A stretch of DNA of 53,008 bases from assembly GCA_029883265.1 (NCBI GenBank), contig JAOUJM010000004.1:1-53008 (forward strand). The letters run 5' to 3'. Positions within the stretch are counted from its first letter, which is position 1; every line of letters starts with the position of its first letter. Both the position numbers and the translations under genes were made by a program. Below, piece after piece: positions 27,098 through 35,675 of the stretch. The notes below the pieces were generated by a model. That model was not told the DNA's origin. It saw nothing but the letters and a program-made list of their open reading frames with translations, and searched no databases. This DNA comes from Gammaproteobacteria bacterium (GTDB lineage: Bacteria; Pseudomonadota; Gammaproteobacteria; S012-40).

Positions 27098-27751
27098 ATG
27101 ACCAAGTTAAAACCAATAGTATTAATGACTGCGATAGCGATCGTATTTGTACTTGTTATACAGTTTAACTTTCAAATAAATCAATCTGAAGTAGCACTAA
27201 GCAGTAGTCGTGAAGTAGCAAACCAAGTGCAAGTTGACTTAAGCGAGGAAATTAATGCGCAAGTTCAAACAAGAATTGATGAGCAATCGGTTACAATTGA
27301 GCAATTGCGCAACCAAATGAAATCACTGGAAGGGCAACTGGCGTATTTAGTTAAGCTGATGCAGCATAGCGATATATCAGACGTGCAACAAACATCACAG
27401 CAACAATCGTCACAAGTTCAAGCAATTTCCCAAGCAGAATATAATGCGTTATTGGAGCAGGCATATTTAACAGAAGCGATTGACCCGCAATGGAGTGAAG
27501 AAAGTGTAGCAACCATTGAAAAGGCTTTTTCTGAAATCAATTCTGTAGCCGTTGAAAGTATTGAATGTGCAACAACCTTATGTAAATTAACAGCGAGTGC
27601 TGCCGTGGATGCCGATCCTGGATTGTTATTGACGCAGGCTGAGCAGAACTTACAATGGTCAGGTTCGCAAAATACCAGCTTTGATCCAAGCACTGGTAAA
27701 TTAGTCAGTTATTTTTTAAAGCAGGGCAATGAGTTTCCTAAATTTAATTGA
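27098..27751 (+). CDS. Membrane-anchored coiled-coil protein of unknown function
   Basis: ATG 27098 (217 residues) is preferred over GTG/ATG-like starts at 27047 because GAGG lies upstream and the protein then opens MTKLKPIVLMTAIAIVFVLV, a signal anchor. Residues ~35-95 are heptad-like and polar (EEINAQVQTRIDEQSVTIEQ...), followed by a Gln/Ser-rich linker. The C-terminal domain (~115-217) contains two cysteines in VESIECATTLCKLTAS. It is probably a periplasmic protein tethered to the inner membrane. The family is unknown. Confidence 0.7.
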   Translation: MTKLKPIVLMTAIAIVFVLVIQFNFQINQSEVALSSSREVANQVQVDLSEEINAQVQTRIDEQSVTIEQLRNQMKSLEGQLAYLVKLMQHSDISDVQQTSQQQSSQVQAISQAEYNALLEQAYLTEAIDPQWSEESVATIEKAFSEINSVAVESIECATTLCKLTASAAVDADPGLLLTQAEQNLQWSGSQNTSFDPSTGKLVSYFLKQGNEFPKFN

Positions 27752-27805
27752 AATAAGAAACCTCTGTGCGACAGCTGCACGGTCTCGGAACTTGATTGGC
27801 ATTAT

Positions 27806-28453
27806 TTAGTTATCTGAATGGCTTTGTGCGGTACGATAAATCGCAGGTAAACCGTCTTTGTTGTTTACGCTAACATCTAAGTCTTTGATCAAACCATTTT
27901 GAATGCTATATATCCAACCATGCACATCCAAATTTTGGCCACGATCCCAAGCATCCTGCACTATTGTCGTGTGACAAACATTAGCGACTTGTTCCATGAC
28001 ATTGAGTTCACATAATAAGTCAATTCGTTGTTGCTCGTCTTTGATGGCCTTGAATTGCACTTCGTATTGATTGTAAACGTCTTTAATATTGCGTAGCCAA
28101 TTATCAATAAGGCCATTTTTTTGATTAGATAAGGCGGATTTGACGCCACCACAGCCATAGTGGCCGCAGACGATAATATGTTCTACTTGCAAAACTTCAA
28201 CCGCATATTGTAAAACCGACAAGCAGTTTAAGTCCGTATTGACTACCACATTTGCCACATTACGGTGAACAAATAGTTCACCGGGCAACAATCCGACAAT
28301 TTCATTGGCGGGTACTCGGCTATCGGAGCAACCGATCCATAAATAATCGGGATTTTGTTGTTGCACCAGTTTATTAAAAAAACCAGGGTGGTTTTCCTCA
28401 ATGGATTTGGCCCATTGACGATTATTGTGGATCAATGCTTCTAATGTATTCAT
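27806..28453 (-). CDS. can: Beta-class carbonic anhydrase
   Basis: 215 residues, cytosolic zinc enzyme interconverting CO2 and bicarbonate. The zinc ligands Cys42, His98 and Cys101 are in WIGCSDSRVPANE and VCGHYGCGG, and the Asp44-Arg46 dyad of the active site is present. The GELFVHRNVANVV core is typical of the Can/CynT group. Length agrees with the E. coli Can family. No bicarbonate transporter or cyanase is adjacent, so it is a housekeeping copy. Confidence 0.95.
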   Translation of the reverse strand: MNTLEALIHNNRQWAKSIEENHPGFFNKLVQQQNPDYLWIGCSDSRVPANEIVGLLPGELFVHRNVANVVVNTDLNCLSVLQYAVEVLQVEHIIVCGHYGCGGVKSALSNQKNGLIDNWLRNIKDVYNQYEVQFKAIKDEQQRIDLLCELNVMEQVANVCHTTIVQDAWDRGQNLDVHGWIYSIQNGLIKDLDVSVNNKDGLPAIYRTAQSHSDN

Positions 28454-28845
28454 GGGGCTGAATTCTAACTCAGATTACTTAACTGAAAAAGTCTTACGGC
28501 AAAAAAAATGCCAAAAATAGTGCGGCTAAACCGCAGAAATATTCATATAATAACGAATGTTTGGATGCTATACAAAGCCAGGTAAGGTTTTTAAGCTTTT
28601 GTTTTCTTGATAAATTAGTACATCCGTGGTATTTGTAGGTTTTGTTGCTTGCAGTAGTCTTTACCATGAGGTGCTGTGAAAAAATTCTGTATCAATAAAC
28701 CCGCCTAGCAGACTATTGAATGCAACTATGATTTTAGTTTCCAGGGAGTGGCTGCATTAATTTCTTAGACTTCCATATTTGCCACTACATTTTCAAACCA
28801 TACAGATCACCTCCGGGTTGATTGCGGATGAGCGAGGTTAGGACA
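28454..28845. other. Gene-free stretch upstream of the lysis pair
   Basis: AT-rich with no convincing ORF. A short CGGTTTAGCC-type inverted repeat near 28523-28535 is the only structure. It must contain the promoters of can (minus) and the endolysin operon (plus); none could be assigned with confidence. Confidence 0.35.
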
Positions 28846-29385
28846 ATGACGGTTGAAGTAGATAAACTGATTGATGATGTTCTGCAAGTTGAAGGTGGTT
28901 ATGTGAACCATCCTTTTGATCGTGGCGGCCCGACAAATTATGGGATCACTCAAGCCACCTTATCGCGATTTTTAGGGCGGGCGGTGACAGCGGAAGAAGT
29001 CAAAGCTATGGATATCGAAACCGCACGGGATATTTACGAATTAAAATATTATCGTGCACCTAGAATCGACAAACTTCCTACCGCGATACAGCCCTTTGTT
29101 TTTGACTGCGCGGTGAATCACGGGCCACGACGAGCAATAAAATTTGTGCAAGAAGTATGTAATGACGCCGGTTTAGGGCCGATTGTCGCCGACGGTCTTA
29201 TGGGGCCCAAAACTAAAATGGTAGCCGAAGCATGTTATGAACGTCTTGGTGAATGGATGTTAGTGGCTTTGGTTGAAGAACGGCAAATGTTTTACATAAA
29301 TATTGTAACCAATGACAGTAGCCAAATTGCTTTTCTTAAGGGTTGGACCAATCGTGCAAGAAAATTCTTGCCTAATGTTGCATAG
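28846..29385 (+). CDS. GH108-type endolysin (ZliS-like peptidoglycan hydrolase)
   Basis: From ATG 28846 (GAGG eight bases upstream) the product is 179 residues. The catalytic motif VEGGYVNHPFDRGGPTNYGI carries the GH108 glutamate (Glu16). A C-terminal region with DGLMGPKTKMVAEAC is peptidoglycan-binding-like, as in the Pfam pair GH108/PG_binding_3. There is no signal peptide, so release needs the holin encoded 12 bases downstream. Proteins of this kind occur in phages, gene transfer agents and as secretion activators. No capsid, tail or terminase genes surround it. Confidence 0.88.
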   Translation: MTVEVDKLIDDVLQVEGGYVNHPFDRGGPTNYGITQATLSRFLGRAVTAEEVKAMDIETARDIYELKYYRAPRIDKLPTAIQPFVFDCAVNHGPRRAIKFVQEVCNDAGLGPIVADGLMGPKTKMVAEACYERLGEWMLVALVEERQMFYINIVTNDSSQIAFLKGWTNRARKFLPNVA

Positions 29386-29397
29386 GGAGATGCGAAA

Positions 29398-30093
29398 ATG
29401 GGAATTGATATTAATCCTGTAACCAGCGCCATCAAAGCCGGTACCGCCGCAGTGGAAACAGTGGCCGGCGTGTTTACCTCAAATAAAGAAAAAGATGCGC
29501 AGCGCTCCGCCGATGAACAAATGGCTTTGCTTCGCGCCTATCAAGCGGAATTTAACCAAAAAGAAAATCGTAATTGGATCGACTCCTTCGCCGATGGATT
29601 TAATCGTTTAGTGCGGCCATTTATTGTTTCGATTGTTGTTTTCATTTTTATACTTGCATACATTAATCCAACCCATTTTGCGCAAATTACTTTAGCGCTT
29701 AGTTCTATCCCGAATGGATATTGGGGCTTGTTGAGTGTCATTATCACATTTTATTTTGGCGGACGCATGCAGCTTAAAAGTCATGATTTCCAATTTAAGC
29801 AATCACAATTAGAAGCCGTGCGCGCGCTTGTTGAAACCAAAAAAGAGTTTCGTAAATTGGAAACCGAGACTGATGAGCCGGATAAATTGGTAGGTGACTC
29901 GGTGGCGAAAGCCGATGGCGTGGATAAAGAACGTGAAACCCAAATGAATGAAGTCATCGAGCGTTTTTTGAAAGCAGAAAAAGAAGGCAGCGATCCGAAG
30001 CAGGTGTTGCAAGAAACGGTGAAAGAATTAAACACAGAAAGCGAAACTCGCACACAACAACGGCAAAAACGCGGTCCACGTCGCTGGCGTTAG
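29398..30093 (+). CDS. GTA_holin_3TM-type holin with long cytosolic tail
   Basis: 231 residues. After an amphipathic N-terminus come [20 protein letters not shown], a first membrane helix ([14 protein letters not shown]), then [20 protein letters not shown] with a second. The RP..., P and FYFGxR pattern is that of the 3TM holin family of gene transfer agents. The C-terminus (~150-231) is highly charged and helical, ending in a basic [11 protein letters not shown]. It would form membrane lesions that let the preceding endolysin reach the wall. It is tightly linked to the endolysin, in the same operon. Confidence 0.8.
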   Translation: MGIDINPVTSAIKAGTAAVETVAGVFTSNKEKDAQRSADEQMALLRAYQAEFNQKENRNWIDSFADGFNRLVRPFIVSIVVFIFILAYINPTHFAQITLALSSIPNGYWGLLSVIITFYFGGRMQLKSHDFQFKQSQLEAVRALVETKKEFRKLETETDEPDKLVGDSVAKADGVDKERETQMNEVIERFLKAEKEGSDPKQVLQETVKELNTESETRTQQRQKRGPRRWR

Positions 30094-30103
30094 TTTGAGT
30101 TTG

Positions 30104-30553
30104 ATGAATATATGGGTTGATGCGGACGCTTGTCCAAAAGTCATTAAGGAAATTTTATTTCGTGCAGCGAAGCGGGCCGAGATTGTGACTACGTTTGTCG
30201 CTAATCAGTCGTTAACCGTACCCGCTTCGCCGTTCCTTAAAACTAAACGCGTCGCTGCCGGTTTTGATGTGGCTGATAATGAAATTGTGAAGTTGCTTGA
30301 GCCAGGGGATTTGGTTGTGACCCAAGATATTCCGCTGGCAGCAGAGGCCATTGCCATGAAAGCATTTGCATTAAATCCGCGTGGTGAGTTTTATGATGAA
30401 ACGAATATTCGTCAGCGTTTGAATATGCGTGATTTCATGGATAACTTGCGCTCCAGTGGCATTCAAACCGGCGGTCCTGCGGCTTTTCATCCGCGAGACC
30501 AACAGCAATTTGCTAATGCTTTAGATCGATTTATTGCAAAAAATAACAAGTAA
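30104..30553 (+). CDS. yaiI: YaiI/YqxD family protein (UPF0178, DUF188)
   Basis: ATG 30104 gives 149 residues beginning [20 protein letters not shown], the family signature. NYN-like catalytic-type aspartates occur there and in [13 protein letters not shown]. The C-terminal conserved block [20 protein letters not shown] is complete. The fold is related to PIN/NYN nucleases, but no activity is established for this family. It follows the holin with 10 bases between, so it may read through from the lysis operon. Confidence 0.92.
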   Translation: MNIWVDADACPKVIKEILFRAAKRAEIVTTFVANQSLTVPASPFLKTKRVAAGFDVADNEIVKLLEPGDLVVTQDIPLAAEAIAMKAFALNPRGEFYDETNIRQRLNMRDFMDNLRSSGIQTGGPAAFHPRDQQQFANALDRFIAKNNK

Positions 30554-30597
30554 TAAATCAGATCTATTTTTTTAATTAAAGTCAGAGTGGTAAGCCA

Positions 30598-31344
30598 ATG
30601 ACAATAGAAAATGATGACGATTTACAACATTTAAAAGTCATAGGTCAGATTGTAGGACAGACCTTGAAAAAAATGCTGGACTATGTTGAACCTGGGATGA
30701 CGACACGAGAATTGGATTTATACGGCGGAGAATTGCTTAAGCAGGCCGGTGCACGATCGGCGCCACAGTTAGCGTATGGATTTCCGGGTTTTACCTGTAT
30801 TAGCCTAAACGAAGAAGCGGCGCACGGCGTTCCTGGTGATCGTATTATTCAAGCCGGTGATATGATTAATATTGATGTGTCAGCAGAGTTAAATGGTTAC
30901 TGGGCAGATACCGGTGGTTCTGCTGTGATTACGCCTGGTGACCCAATTAAACAATCATTATGTGATGCGACTCGCCTCGCATTAAGTCAGGCAATTAAAA
31001 CGGCAAAAGCCGGTGCGCCGATCAATCATATTGGCAAGGCAATTCAACGCGTAGCCAAGGAAAAAGGTTATCGCATTATTCGTAATTTGTGTAGTCATGG
31101 TGTGGGGCGTTTTATTCACGAGGAGCCAAAAGAGATTCCTGGTTACTATAATCCGCACGACAAGCGGGTGCTGCATGAAGGTTTAGTCATTACCATTGAA
31201 CCGTTTTTATCAACCAAAAGTCGATCAGTCAGCGAAGCGAAAGATGGTTGGACTTTGATTGCTCCCAAAGGAAATTTGTCGGCGCAATATGAACACACTA
31301 TGGTGATTACTCAAGGTGAACCTTTATTGTTGACGGCAGTTTAG
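30598..31344 (+). CDS. map: Type I methionine aminopeptidase
   Basis: 248 residues. It removes N-terminal methionine from nascent proteins. The dinuclear metal ligands are all present: Asp93 (NIDVSAELNG), Asp104 (YWADTGGS), His167 (CSHGVGRFIHEEP), Glu201 (ITIEPF) and Glu232 (AQYEHTM). His76 and His174 occupy the usual catalytic positions. It lacks the N-terminal zinc finger, as expected. It is separated from rpsB/tsf, so it may be a second, non-canonical copy; the sequence of its loops differs somewhat from E. coli Map. Confidence 0.93.
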   Translation: MTIENDDDLQHLKVIGQIVGQTLKKMLDYVEPGMTTRELDLYGGELLKQAGARSAPQLAYGFPGFTCISLNEEAAHGVPGDRIIQAGDMINIDVSAELNGYWADTGGSAVITPGDPIKQSLCDATRLALSQAIKTAKAGAPINHIGKAIQRVAKEKGYRIIRNLCSHGVGRFIHEEPKEIPGYYNPHDKRVLHEGLVITIEPFLSTKSRSVSEAKDGWTLIAPKGNLSAQYEHTMVITQGEPLLLTAV

Positions 31345-31446
31345 AATTGTTTTGAAACTAGTGTTGTTTGTGTTTGCAAACTTAGTTAGTGAAGGACTCT
31401 GTTTTCGTGGTAGAATAGGCGACTAAAATAAAAATAGAGTTAGAAA

Positions 31447-31935
31447 ATGTCTAAACTAGGGCTGCTGTTTTTCTTCTTGTTCTTCTCCAGTTTTTCTTTG
31501 CTGGCTGATCAATTATCCGGTCCACGCATGGGCATCACTCGTGTTGATGCGTATTCGCAACAACAATTGCAAAAAATCGATATCCATCTTAATCCCTATA
31601 TCACTCAGTTTGGTTGGCAATTCGAACGACGTTTTTTCACAACGCAAGCAGGCCCTGCCGGTGTAACTGCGGTTATTCCATTGCTGGGCGGATTTGAGCA
31701 AGGGGTTGTTGTGCCCAGCGTGTCTTGGGTAACAGGATTACGTTTGCGCAATGGATTTGAATTTGCGGTGGGTCCAAGTATCAGTTTGGCATCTACGGGC
31801 ATTGTATTTTCTGTCGGACATACATCGCGTTTGGGAGATATGAATATTCCCATTAATCTTGCATATGTTGTCACTAGACATGGGGGAAGACTTAGTTTGC
31901 TATTCGGCTTTAATGGTCGTGATCCGTCGCCTTAG
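31447..31935 (+). CDS. Secreted small protein, probable outer-membrane barrel
   Basis: 162 residues with signal peptide MSKLGLLFFFLFFSSFSLLA. The mature part alternates polar and hydrophobic residues with glycine turns (GFEFAVGPSISLASTGIVFS, INLAYVVTRHGGRLSLLFGF), as in small barrels. Its pattern is similar in style to the broken gene at 3722-4231 (GPSISL.../GLPIEL..., final strand F-G). The stop is 16 bases before the truncated haemoglobin start, so they probably share a transcript. No named family was recognised. Confidence 0.65.
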   Translation: MSKLGLLFFFLFFSSFSLLADQLSGPRMGITRVDAYSQQQLQKIDIHLNPYITQFGWQFERRFFTTQAGPAGVTAVIPLLGGFEQGVVVPSVSWVTGLRLRNGFEFAVGPSISLASTGIVFSVGHTSRLGDMNIPINLAYVVTRHGGRLSLLFGFNGRDPSP

Positions 31936-31951
31936 TTTTTTGGAGCGCTTT

Positions 31952-32383
31952 ATGAAAAAAAATAGTTTGTTTGAACAAGTGGGTGGCTTAGCTACTTTGG
32001 AAAAAGTCCATAAAGAATTTTATGATAAAATTTATGCGCACCCTTGGCTCGGTTTGTTTTTTGAAGGGCATGATCAAACAGCAATAGAAGGTCGGCAAAC
32101 ATCATTCATGGCGGAAAAATTTGGCGGCCCAAAAACCTATATGGGAAAACCTCCAAAGTCTTCCCATCGTGCGCTTTATATTACCGATGAGTTATTTGAT
32201 TTACGTCAGGCGATACTTGACGAGACCTTGGCTGAGGTGGGTTTGAACAAAGAATTACGCGCGAAATGGTTGCGCATCGATGAAGCCTTTCGTTCGCATA
32301 TAGTAAAAAAATCCATTGCGGATTTTTATCACACCACTTGGCATTACGAGCAGCGTGTGATTCACCCTAAACCTTCTGAATAA
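31952..32383 (+). CDS. Truncated (2/2) haemoglobin
   Basis: ATG 31952 is chosen because GGAG lies seven bases upstream and the protein then opens MKKNSLFEQVGGLATLEKVH as truncated globins do (143 residues). Tyr/Phe in FYDKIYAHPWLGLFF lies at the B10 position. Gln/Gly follow in the E-helix region (AIEGRQTSFMAEKFGGP), and His72 in KSSHRALYIT is the proximal haem ligand candidate. The C-terminal extension ...TTWHYEQRVIH is longer than the minimal domain. It is likely a cytosolic O2/NO-binding haem protein. Confidence 0.82.
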   Translation: MKKNSLFEQVGGLATLEKVHKEFYDKIYAHPWLGLFFEGHDQTAIEGRQTSFMAEKFGGPKTYMGKPPKSSHRALYITDELFDLRQAILDETLAEVGLNKELRAKWLRIDEAFRSHIVKKSIADFYHTTWHYEQRVIHPKPSE

Positions 32384-32518
32384 ATCACAATGCTCCATAG
32401 GCGCATCTAGTGCTTTCTACTTACTTGTAGTCACTACCTATACAGATTTCACTCTGCTTTTCTATTCCACTAAAACTTAAATTTTCTACACTCCATCATA
32501 GGGATTTGGAGGTAACTA

Positions 32519-33460
32519 GTGCATAAGTATTGATCGTTTGTATTCACGCTACTTTTCAGTGCACATCTTTTGGCTTCAGAAGCAACGATTCCATACGATA
32601 TCCAAGCAGGTAATACCGCCAGTGCTGCTGCTGTTAATGAGAATTTTCAATCATTAAAAGCAGCAATTGATGATAATTACAGCCAACTAAGCCAAATGTT
32701 GAGTGCCGTTCCTGATGGTTTATCGAAACTGAATGCGGCACCTTCTTGTCAGTTCATTAAAGAAAACACACCAGCAGCTAGCAGTGGTAAGTTTTGGTTA
32801 GACCCTGATGGAGCTGCACGCTCCAATGCGTTTGTATTCAGATGCAAAAGTGAAAGGCAGTGACGTCAAAACTTGTGAAACGGTTGAGCGTCGTTTTTGC
32901 GACTCCTGTTGCCATATACATCGTGGCTTGTTGACGAATACTACCGAGCTTTTAATCAAGGCTGCTATTGATCCATCGCCTACCCACTTGGATGATGGAC
33001 TCGCATACAATATGTTGCGCATTAGCAACACCCATCCTGATAGCGTGTGGTATATGATTGTCGGAGACGCGAGTTGGTATTTTAATCATGGACAGATATT
33101 TAGTTTCTTGTGTGAACAAGATTGTCAAAGTTGTCAGAATCCGGATAATCCAGATCCTTGGGAGCGCCCAGAGTCCCATTCAAGTAGTGAGGCAAATAGC
33201 TTGGCCAATTGTAATAATCATACTCAATTATTTTTTTTGCAGAGAATACGGATTTGATTTTATGGCTAGCCACTGATATTTCAAAGACTGGTCAAATCAT
33301 TCCCGATACCAACGTAAGCTGTGGATCGAGCGCTCAAAATGGTTTATGGACTCATAACTATGCCCCGGTGAAGTATCGAGACGCGAATGTCGGTAATCCG
33401 TTGAATGCTTACCATGATCGAGATGGAGTAATGGTGGAAATTTGGTTGCGCGGCAGATAA
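32519..33460 (+). pseudogene. Multiply disrupted secreted protein gene with a fibrinogen-like (WxDPDG) motif
   Basis: GTG 32519, six bases after a strong GGAGG, starts MHKY, then meets TGA at codon 5 (32531-32533). The same frame continues with a clear signal-peptide core SFVFTLLFSAHLLASEA and IPYDIQAGNTASAAAVNENF. SGKFWLDPDGAARSNAF resembles the entry into fibrinogen-like C-terminal domains (xYWIDPDG...). Reading then moves to another frame near 32840 (Cys-rich: CETVERRFCDSCC) and back at an eight-T run near 33230 (AENTDLILWLATDIS...EIWLRGR). At least three lesions make it a pseudogene. It is followed by a strong bidirectional terminator. Confidence 0.65.
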
Positions 33461-33479
33461 AATTTGTGTTCGTTGTAAC

Positions 33480-33508
33480 AAAAAAGGTGACGTTGCGTCA
33501 CCTTTTTT
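33480..33508. terminator. Bidirectional intrinsic terminator
   Basis: AAAAAAGGTGAC-gttgc-GTCACCTTTTTT is a perfect stem with T-runs in both directions, following the broken secreted-protein gene. Confidence 0.88.
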
Positions 33509-33597
33509 GTTGGATAAACATTCGTTCCTTTATTAAGCTTAAGTTCTTGCCGAATAGGCAGATATTCTTTTACTAGATGATTTCACGGGATGAGAAA

Positions 33598-34476
33598 ATG
33601 AAACAGTTTTTAGCAATACTTTTTTTGTGTAGTTTAAGTTTTGTTACCATGGCCAGCCACGAACCCTGGGTTACGATCGAGTATCCCCAAGACAAACAAA
33701 AATGGTGGTGGGACGATGCTTGGTGGGATAAAGGTTTTATTGATGGTCTGGAGAATCACGACGTGATCATGGAAGAAATTACTTATAATAACGGTGACAC
33801 CGATGTACCAGCCTACGTGTTTCGACCGAAGAAACCGGGAAAATATCTTGCCGTATTATTTCAGCATGGACGCCGTGGTCTAGATGATTTAACCCTGAAA
33901 ATACCTCGACGCATTGCAGCACGTGGTTTTATTGTGTTGGCACCTGATGTCTGGTCAGCCCGCTTTATTGAAAAATACCCTATGGAACATGACTACGAGG
34001 TTGAAGGCGATGTCGCCAAAGGATTTGAAGTTTTATTAAAACTTAAAGATGTGAAAGGTAAAAAAGCCTGCGCCATATCGCATACGCGTGGTGGCTACAT
34101 GACCTTGAAAGCCTTGACCAAACATAAGGCCCAAGAAAAAAATGTTGCCTGTTATATTTCTTATTACCCACATTGGCAAGACCCCAATGCACCTGAGCCG
34201 ATGCAAGTGTATCGTTATGCAAACGAAATTAATGATTTGAAAGTACCCGTTATGGTGTTTATCGGTGAACATGATCAATATCAACGGGTGCGCTCGATCT
34301 CTGAAGGAATAAAAACCCTAGAAGAAAAAGGCCGCAAACCAAAATTTATTGTGTATCCAGGTGTGGGTCGCGGCTTTGATTTTCGTCCATCCAATGTGCG
34401 AATGTTTGCAGATGATTTGGCGGCTAAAGATGCTATGCGTCGAGCGGAGATATTTGTGCGTGAGCATTTGAAATAA
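33598..34476 (+). CDS. Secreted dienelactone-hydrolase-like protein with missing catalytic residues
   Basis: ATG 33598 (292 residues) begins the signal peptide MKQFLAILFLCSLSFVTMAS. The alpha/beta-hydrolase body follows the dienelactone hydrolase pattern: VPAYVFRPKKPGKYLAVLFQ HGRRG, IAARGFIVLAPDVW, then CAISHTRGGYMTL at the nucleophile elbow. That elbow should read GxCxGG or GxSxGG, but the nucleophile position is Thr163. Asp226 in IGEHDQY is retained. The catalytic His, normally in YPGxxHGF, is Arg258 (YPGVGRGFDF). Two of the three triad residues are therefore changed, so it is probably a pseudoenzyme or binding protein exported to the periplasm. A tryptophan-rich WWWDDAWW segment lies near the mature N-terminus. 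Confidence 0.85.
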   Translation: MKQFLAILFLCSLSFVTMASHEPWVTIEYPQDKQKWWWDDAWWDKGFIDGLENHDVIMEEITYNNGDTDVPAYVFRPKKPGKYLAVLFQHGRRGLDDLTLKIPRRIAARGFIVLAPDVWSARFIEKYPMEHDYEVEGDVAKGFEVLLKLKDVKGKKACAISHTRGGYMTLKALTKHKAQEKNVACYISYYPHWQDPNAPEPMQVYRYANEINDLKVPVMVFIGEHDQYQRVRSISEGIKTLEEKGRKPKFIVYPGVGRGFDFRPSNVRMFADDLAAKDAMRRAEIFVREHLK

Positions 34477-34487
34477 TTTTGACAGCT

Positions 34488-34517
34488 GCACCGGGATTGC
34501 TCCCGGTGCTTTTATTT
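34488..34517 (+). terminator. Intrinsic terminator after the hydrolase-like gene
   Basis: GCACCGGG-attgct-CCCGGTGC followed by a T-rich run. It overlaps the extreme 3' end of the converging permease gene. Confidence 0.85.
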
Positions 34518-35433
34518 ATTTTTTTCTTGCGACAAAAAACACACCTAAGATCACTAACATACCACCAATAAGCTGAATCAATCCAAAGCTCTCATTCAAT
34601 AAGACATAAGCGAAGAAAATAGTAATGACTGGACCGCTGGTGCTAATAATTGAAGAGCTGGCAGCACCGATTCGTTTAACGCCTTCCGCCATTAAAAACA
34701 TCGGCAAAACCGTTGAGAAGATTGCCATGGGTAAAATTAAACTATAGATTTTCAAATCTTGATAAAACACTTGAAATCCATGAGCAGCAAAACCATGAAG
34801 AAAAATAGCCAAGCTAGCGGCAAACATGGCGTAACTAGTAAAACGGATTGAGCCAAAGCGTATAATGTAGGGAACACTTGCTACCGTGTAAATTGCAAAA
34901 ACAATCGCGGCAGCAAAAACCAAGCTAATGCCGGTATAGCTTTGTTGTGTGAACACGGCCGCCTGATCGAAAAATACCACCATTATACCGACATAACTAA
35001 CAACAACGGCGATAATCGTATAACGATTGACACTGCTGCGATGGGTAAAGAAACTGATGATGACCACGAATGTAGGATACAAAAATAAAATCAAACGTTC
35101 CAAATTAGCAGGAATATAAAACAAAGCACTATAGTCCAAAAAAGCGGAGGCATAAAAACCGACGCCACCCAATAACAAAAATGCCATAAACGATTGACGG
35201 TTTAAAGTATTTGTTGCATTCGTTTGTCGACTGAAAAACAACATTAAAGCGAAAAATGGTAAAGCCAATATCATACGAATATTTAAGACACTAATCGCGT
35301 CTATCCTGGGATCGGCAGCATAGGCTAGTTTTATAAAAATCGCTTTAAAGGATAAACCTATAGTGGCGAGCAACACACAGGCAATACCGAACCATGTGTT
35401 ATTGGATCGAATGTTTTTTATTGTCGCGATCAT
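34516..35433 (-). CDS. EamA-family (DMT superfamily) permease
   Basis: 305 residues with ten predicted membrane helices in two EamA repeats. The first runs WFGIACVLLATIGLSFKAIF to about residue 150, and the second ends SIISTSGPVITIFFAYVLLN followed by ESFGLIQLIGGMLVILGVFF. The proline/Glu motif P-x-x-x-x-x-x-x-x-x-x-E in the last helices is typical. It is probably an exporter of amino acids or small metabolites; the substrate cannot be inferred. Its converging neighbour's terminator overlaps its stop. Confidence 0.9.
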   Translation of the reverse strand: MIATIKNIRSNNTWFGIACVLLATIGLSFKAIFIKLAYAADPRIDAISVLNIRMILALPFFALMLFFSRQTNATNTLNRQSFMAFLLLGGVGFYASAFLDYSALFYIPANLERLILFLYPTFVVIISFFTHRSSVNRYTIIAVVVSYVGIMVVFFDQAAVFTQQSYTGISLVFAAAIVFAIYTVASVPYIIRFGSIRFTSYAMFAASLAIFLHGFAAHGFQVFYQDLKIYSLILPMAIFSTVLPMFLMAEGVKRIGAASSSIISTSGPVITIFFAYVLLNESFGLIQLIGGMLVILGVFFVARKK

Positions 35434-35478
35434 GAGTTTATCCTCTTTTGGGTTTAGCCTGCCGGGAACTCAGAACGC

Positions 35479-35518
35479 AAAAAAAAGCCGCGGAGTTTGA
35501 GTTCCACGGCTTTTTTTT
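35479..35518. terminator. Strong terminator of the predicted small transcript
   Basis: Eight A, GCCG-c-GGA, loop, TCC-a-CGGC, eight T. On the minus strand it ends a transcript beginning near 35614, and it also works formally on the plus strand. Confidence 0.85.
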
Positions 35519-35533
35519 AAAAATAAAATACTA

Positions 35534-35614
35534 TCAAAAACCGTGTGTGGGCTTAATTAGCCATCCTAGCGGTTTGTGCATCACAATAGTTTTTGTTGCG
35601 TTAGTATTCATCAT
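35534..35614 (-). CDS. Possible 26-residue peptide or small RNA gene
   Basis: A compact unit has a near-consensus sigma-70 promoter, a transcription start predicted at about 35614 and a strong terminator at 35479-35518, about 135 nt in all. Within it ATG ATG 35614 opens 26 codons (MMNTNATKTIVMHKPLGWLI, ending KPTHGF). AGGA lies six bases upstream but overlaps the -10 box, so a message starting at 35614 would be leaderless. The unit may therefore be a non-coding RNA instead. Nothing in the peptide is recognised. Confidence 0.35.
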   Translation of the reverse strand: MMNTNATKTIVMHKPLGWLIKPTHGF

Positions 35615-35620
35615 GTTTCA

Positions 35621-35649
35621 ATCCTATGGTTTGTTATTATGCCTGTCAA
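35621..35649 (-). promoter_or_regulatory. Near-consensus sigma-70 promoter
   Basis: On the minus strand TTGACA (35649-35644), a 17-base spacer, then TAGGAT (35626-35621). Perfect -35 and spacing. It drives the small transcript ending at 35479. Confidence 0.65.
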
Positions 35650-35675
35650 GTCATGATTGAAAATAAATGCACAAA

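Noticed and set aside
28846-30093. Prophage
   Set aside because: Only endolysin and holin are present; the neighbours are housekeeping genes and no structural genes or attachment sites were seen.
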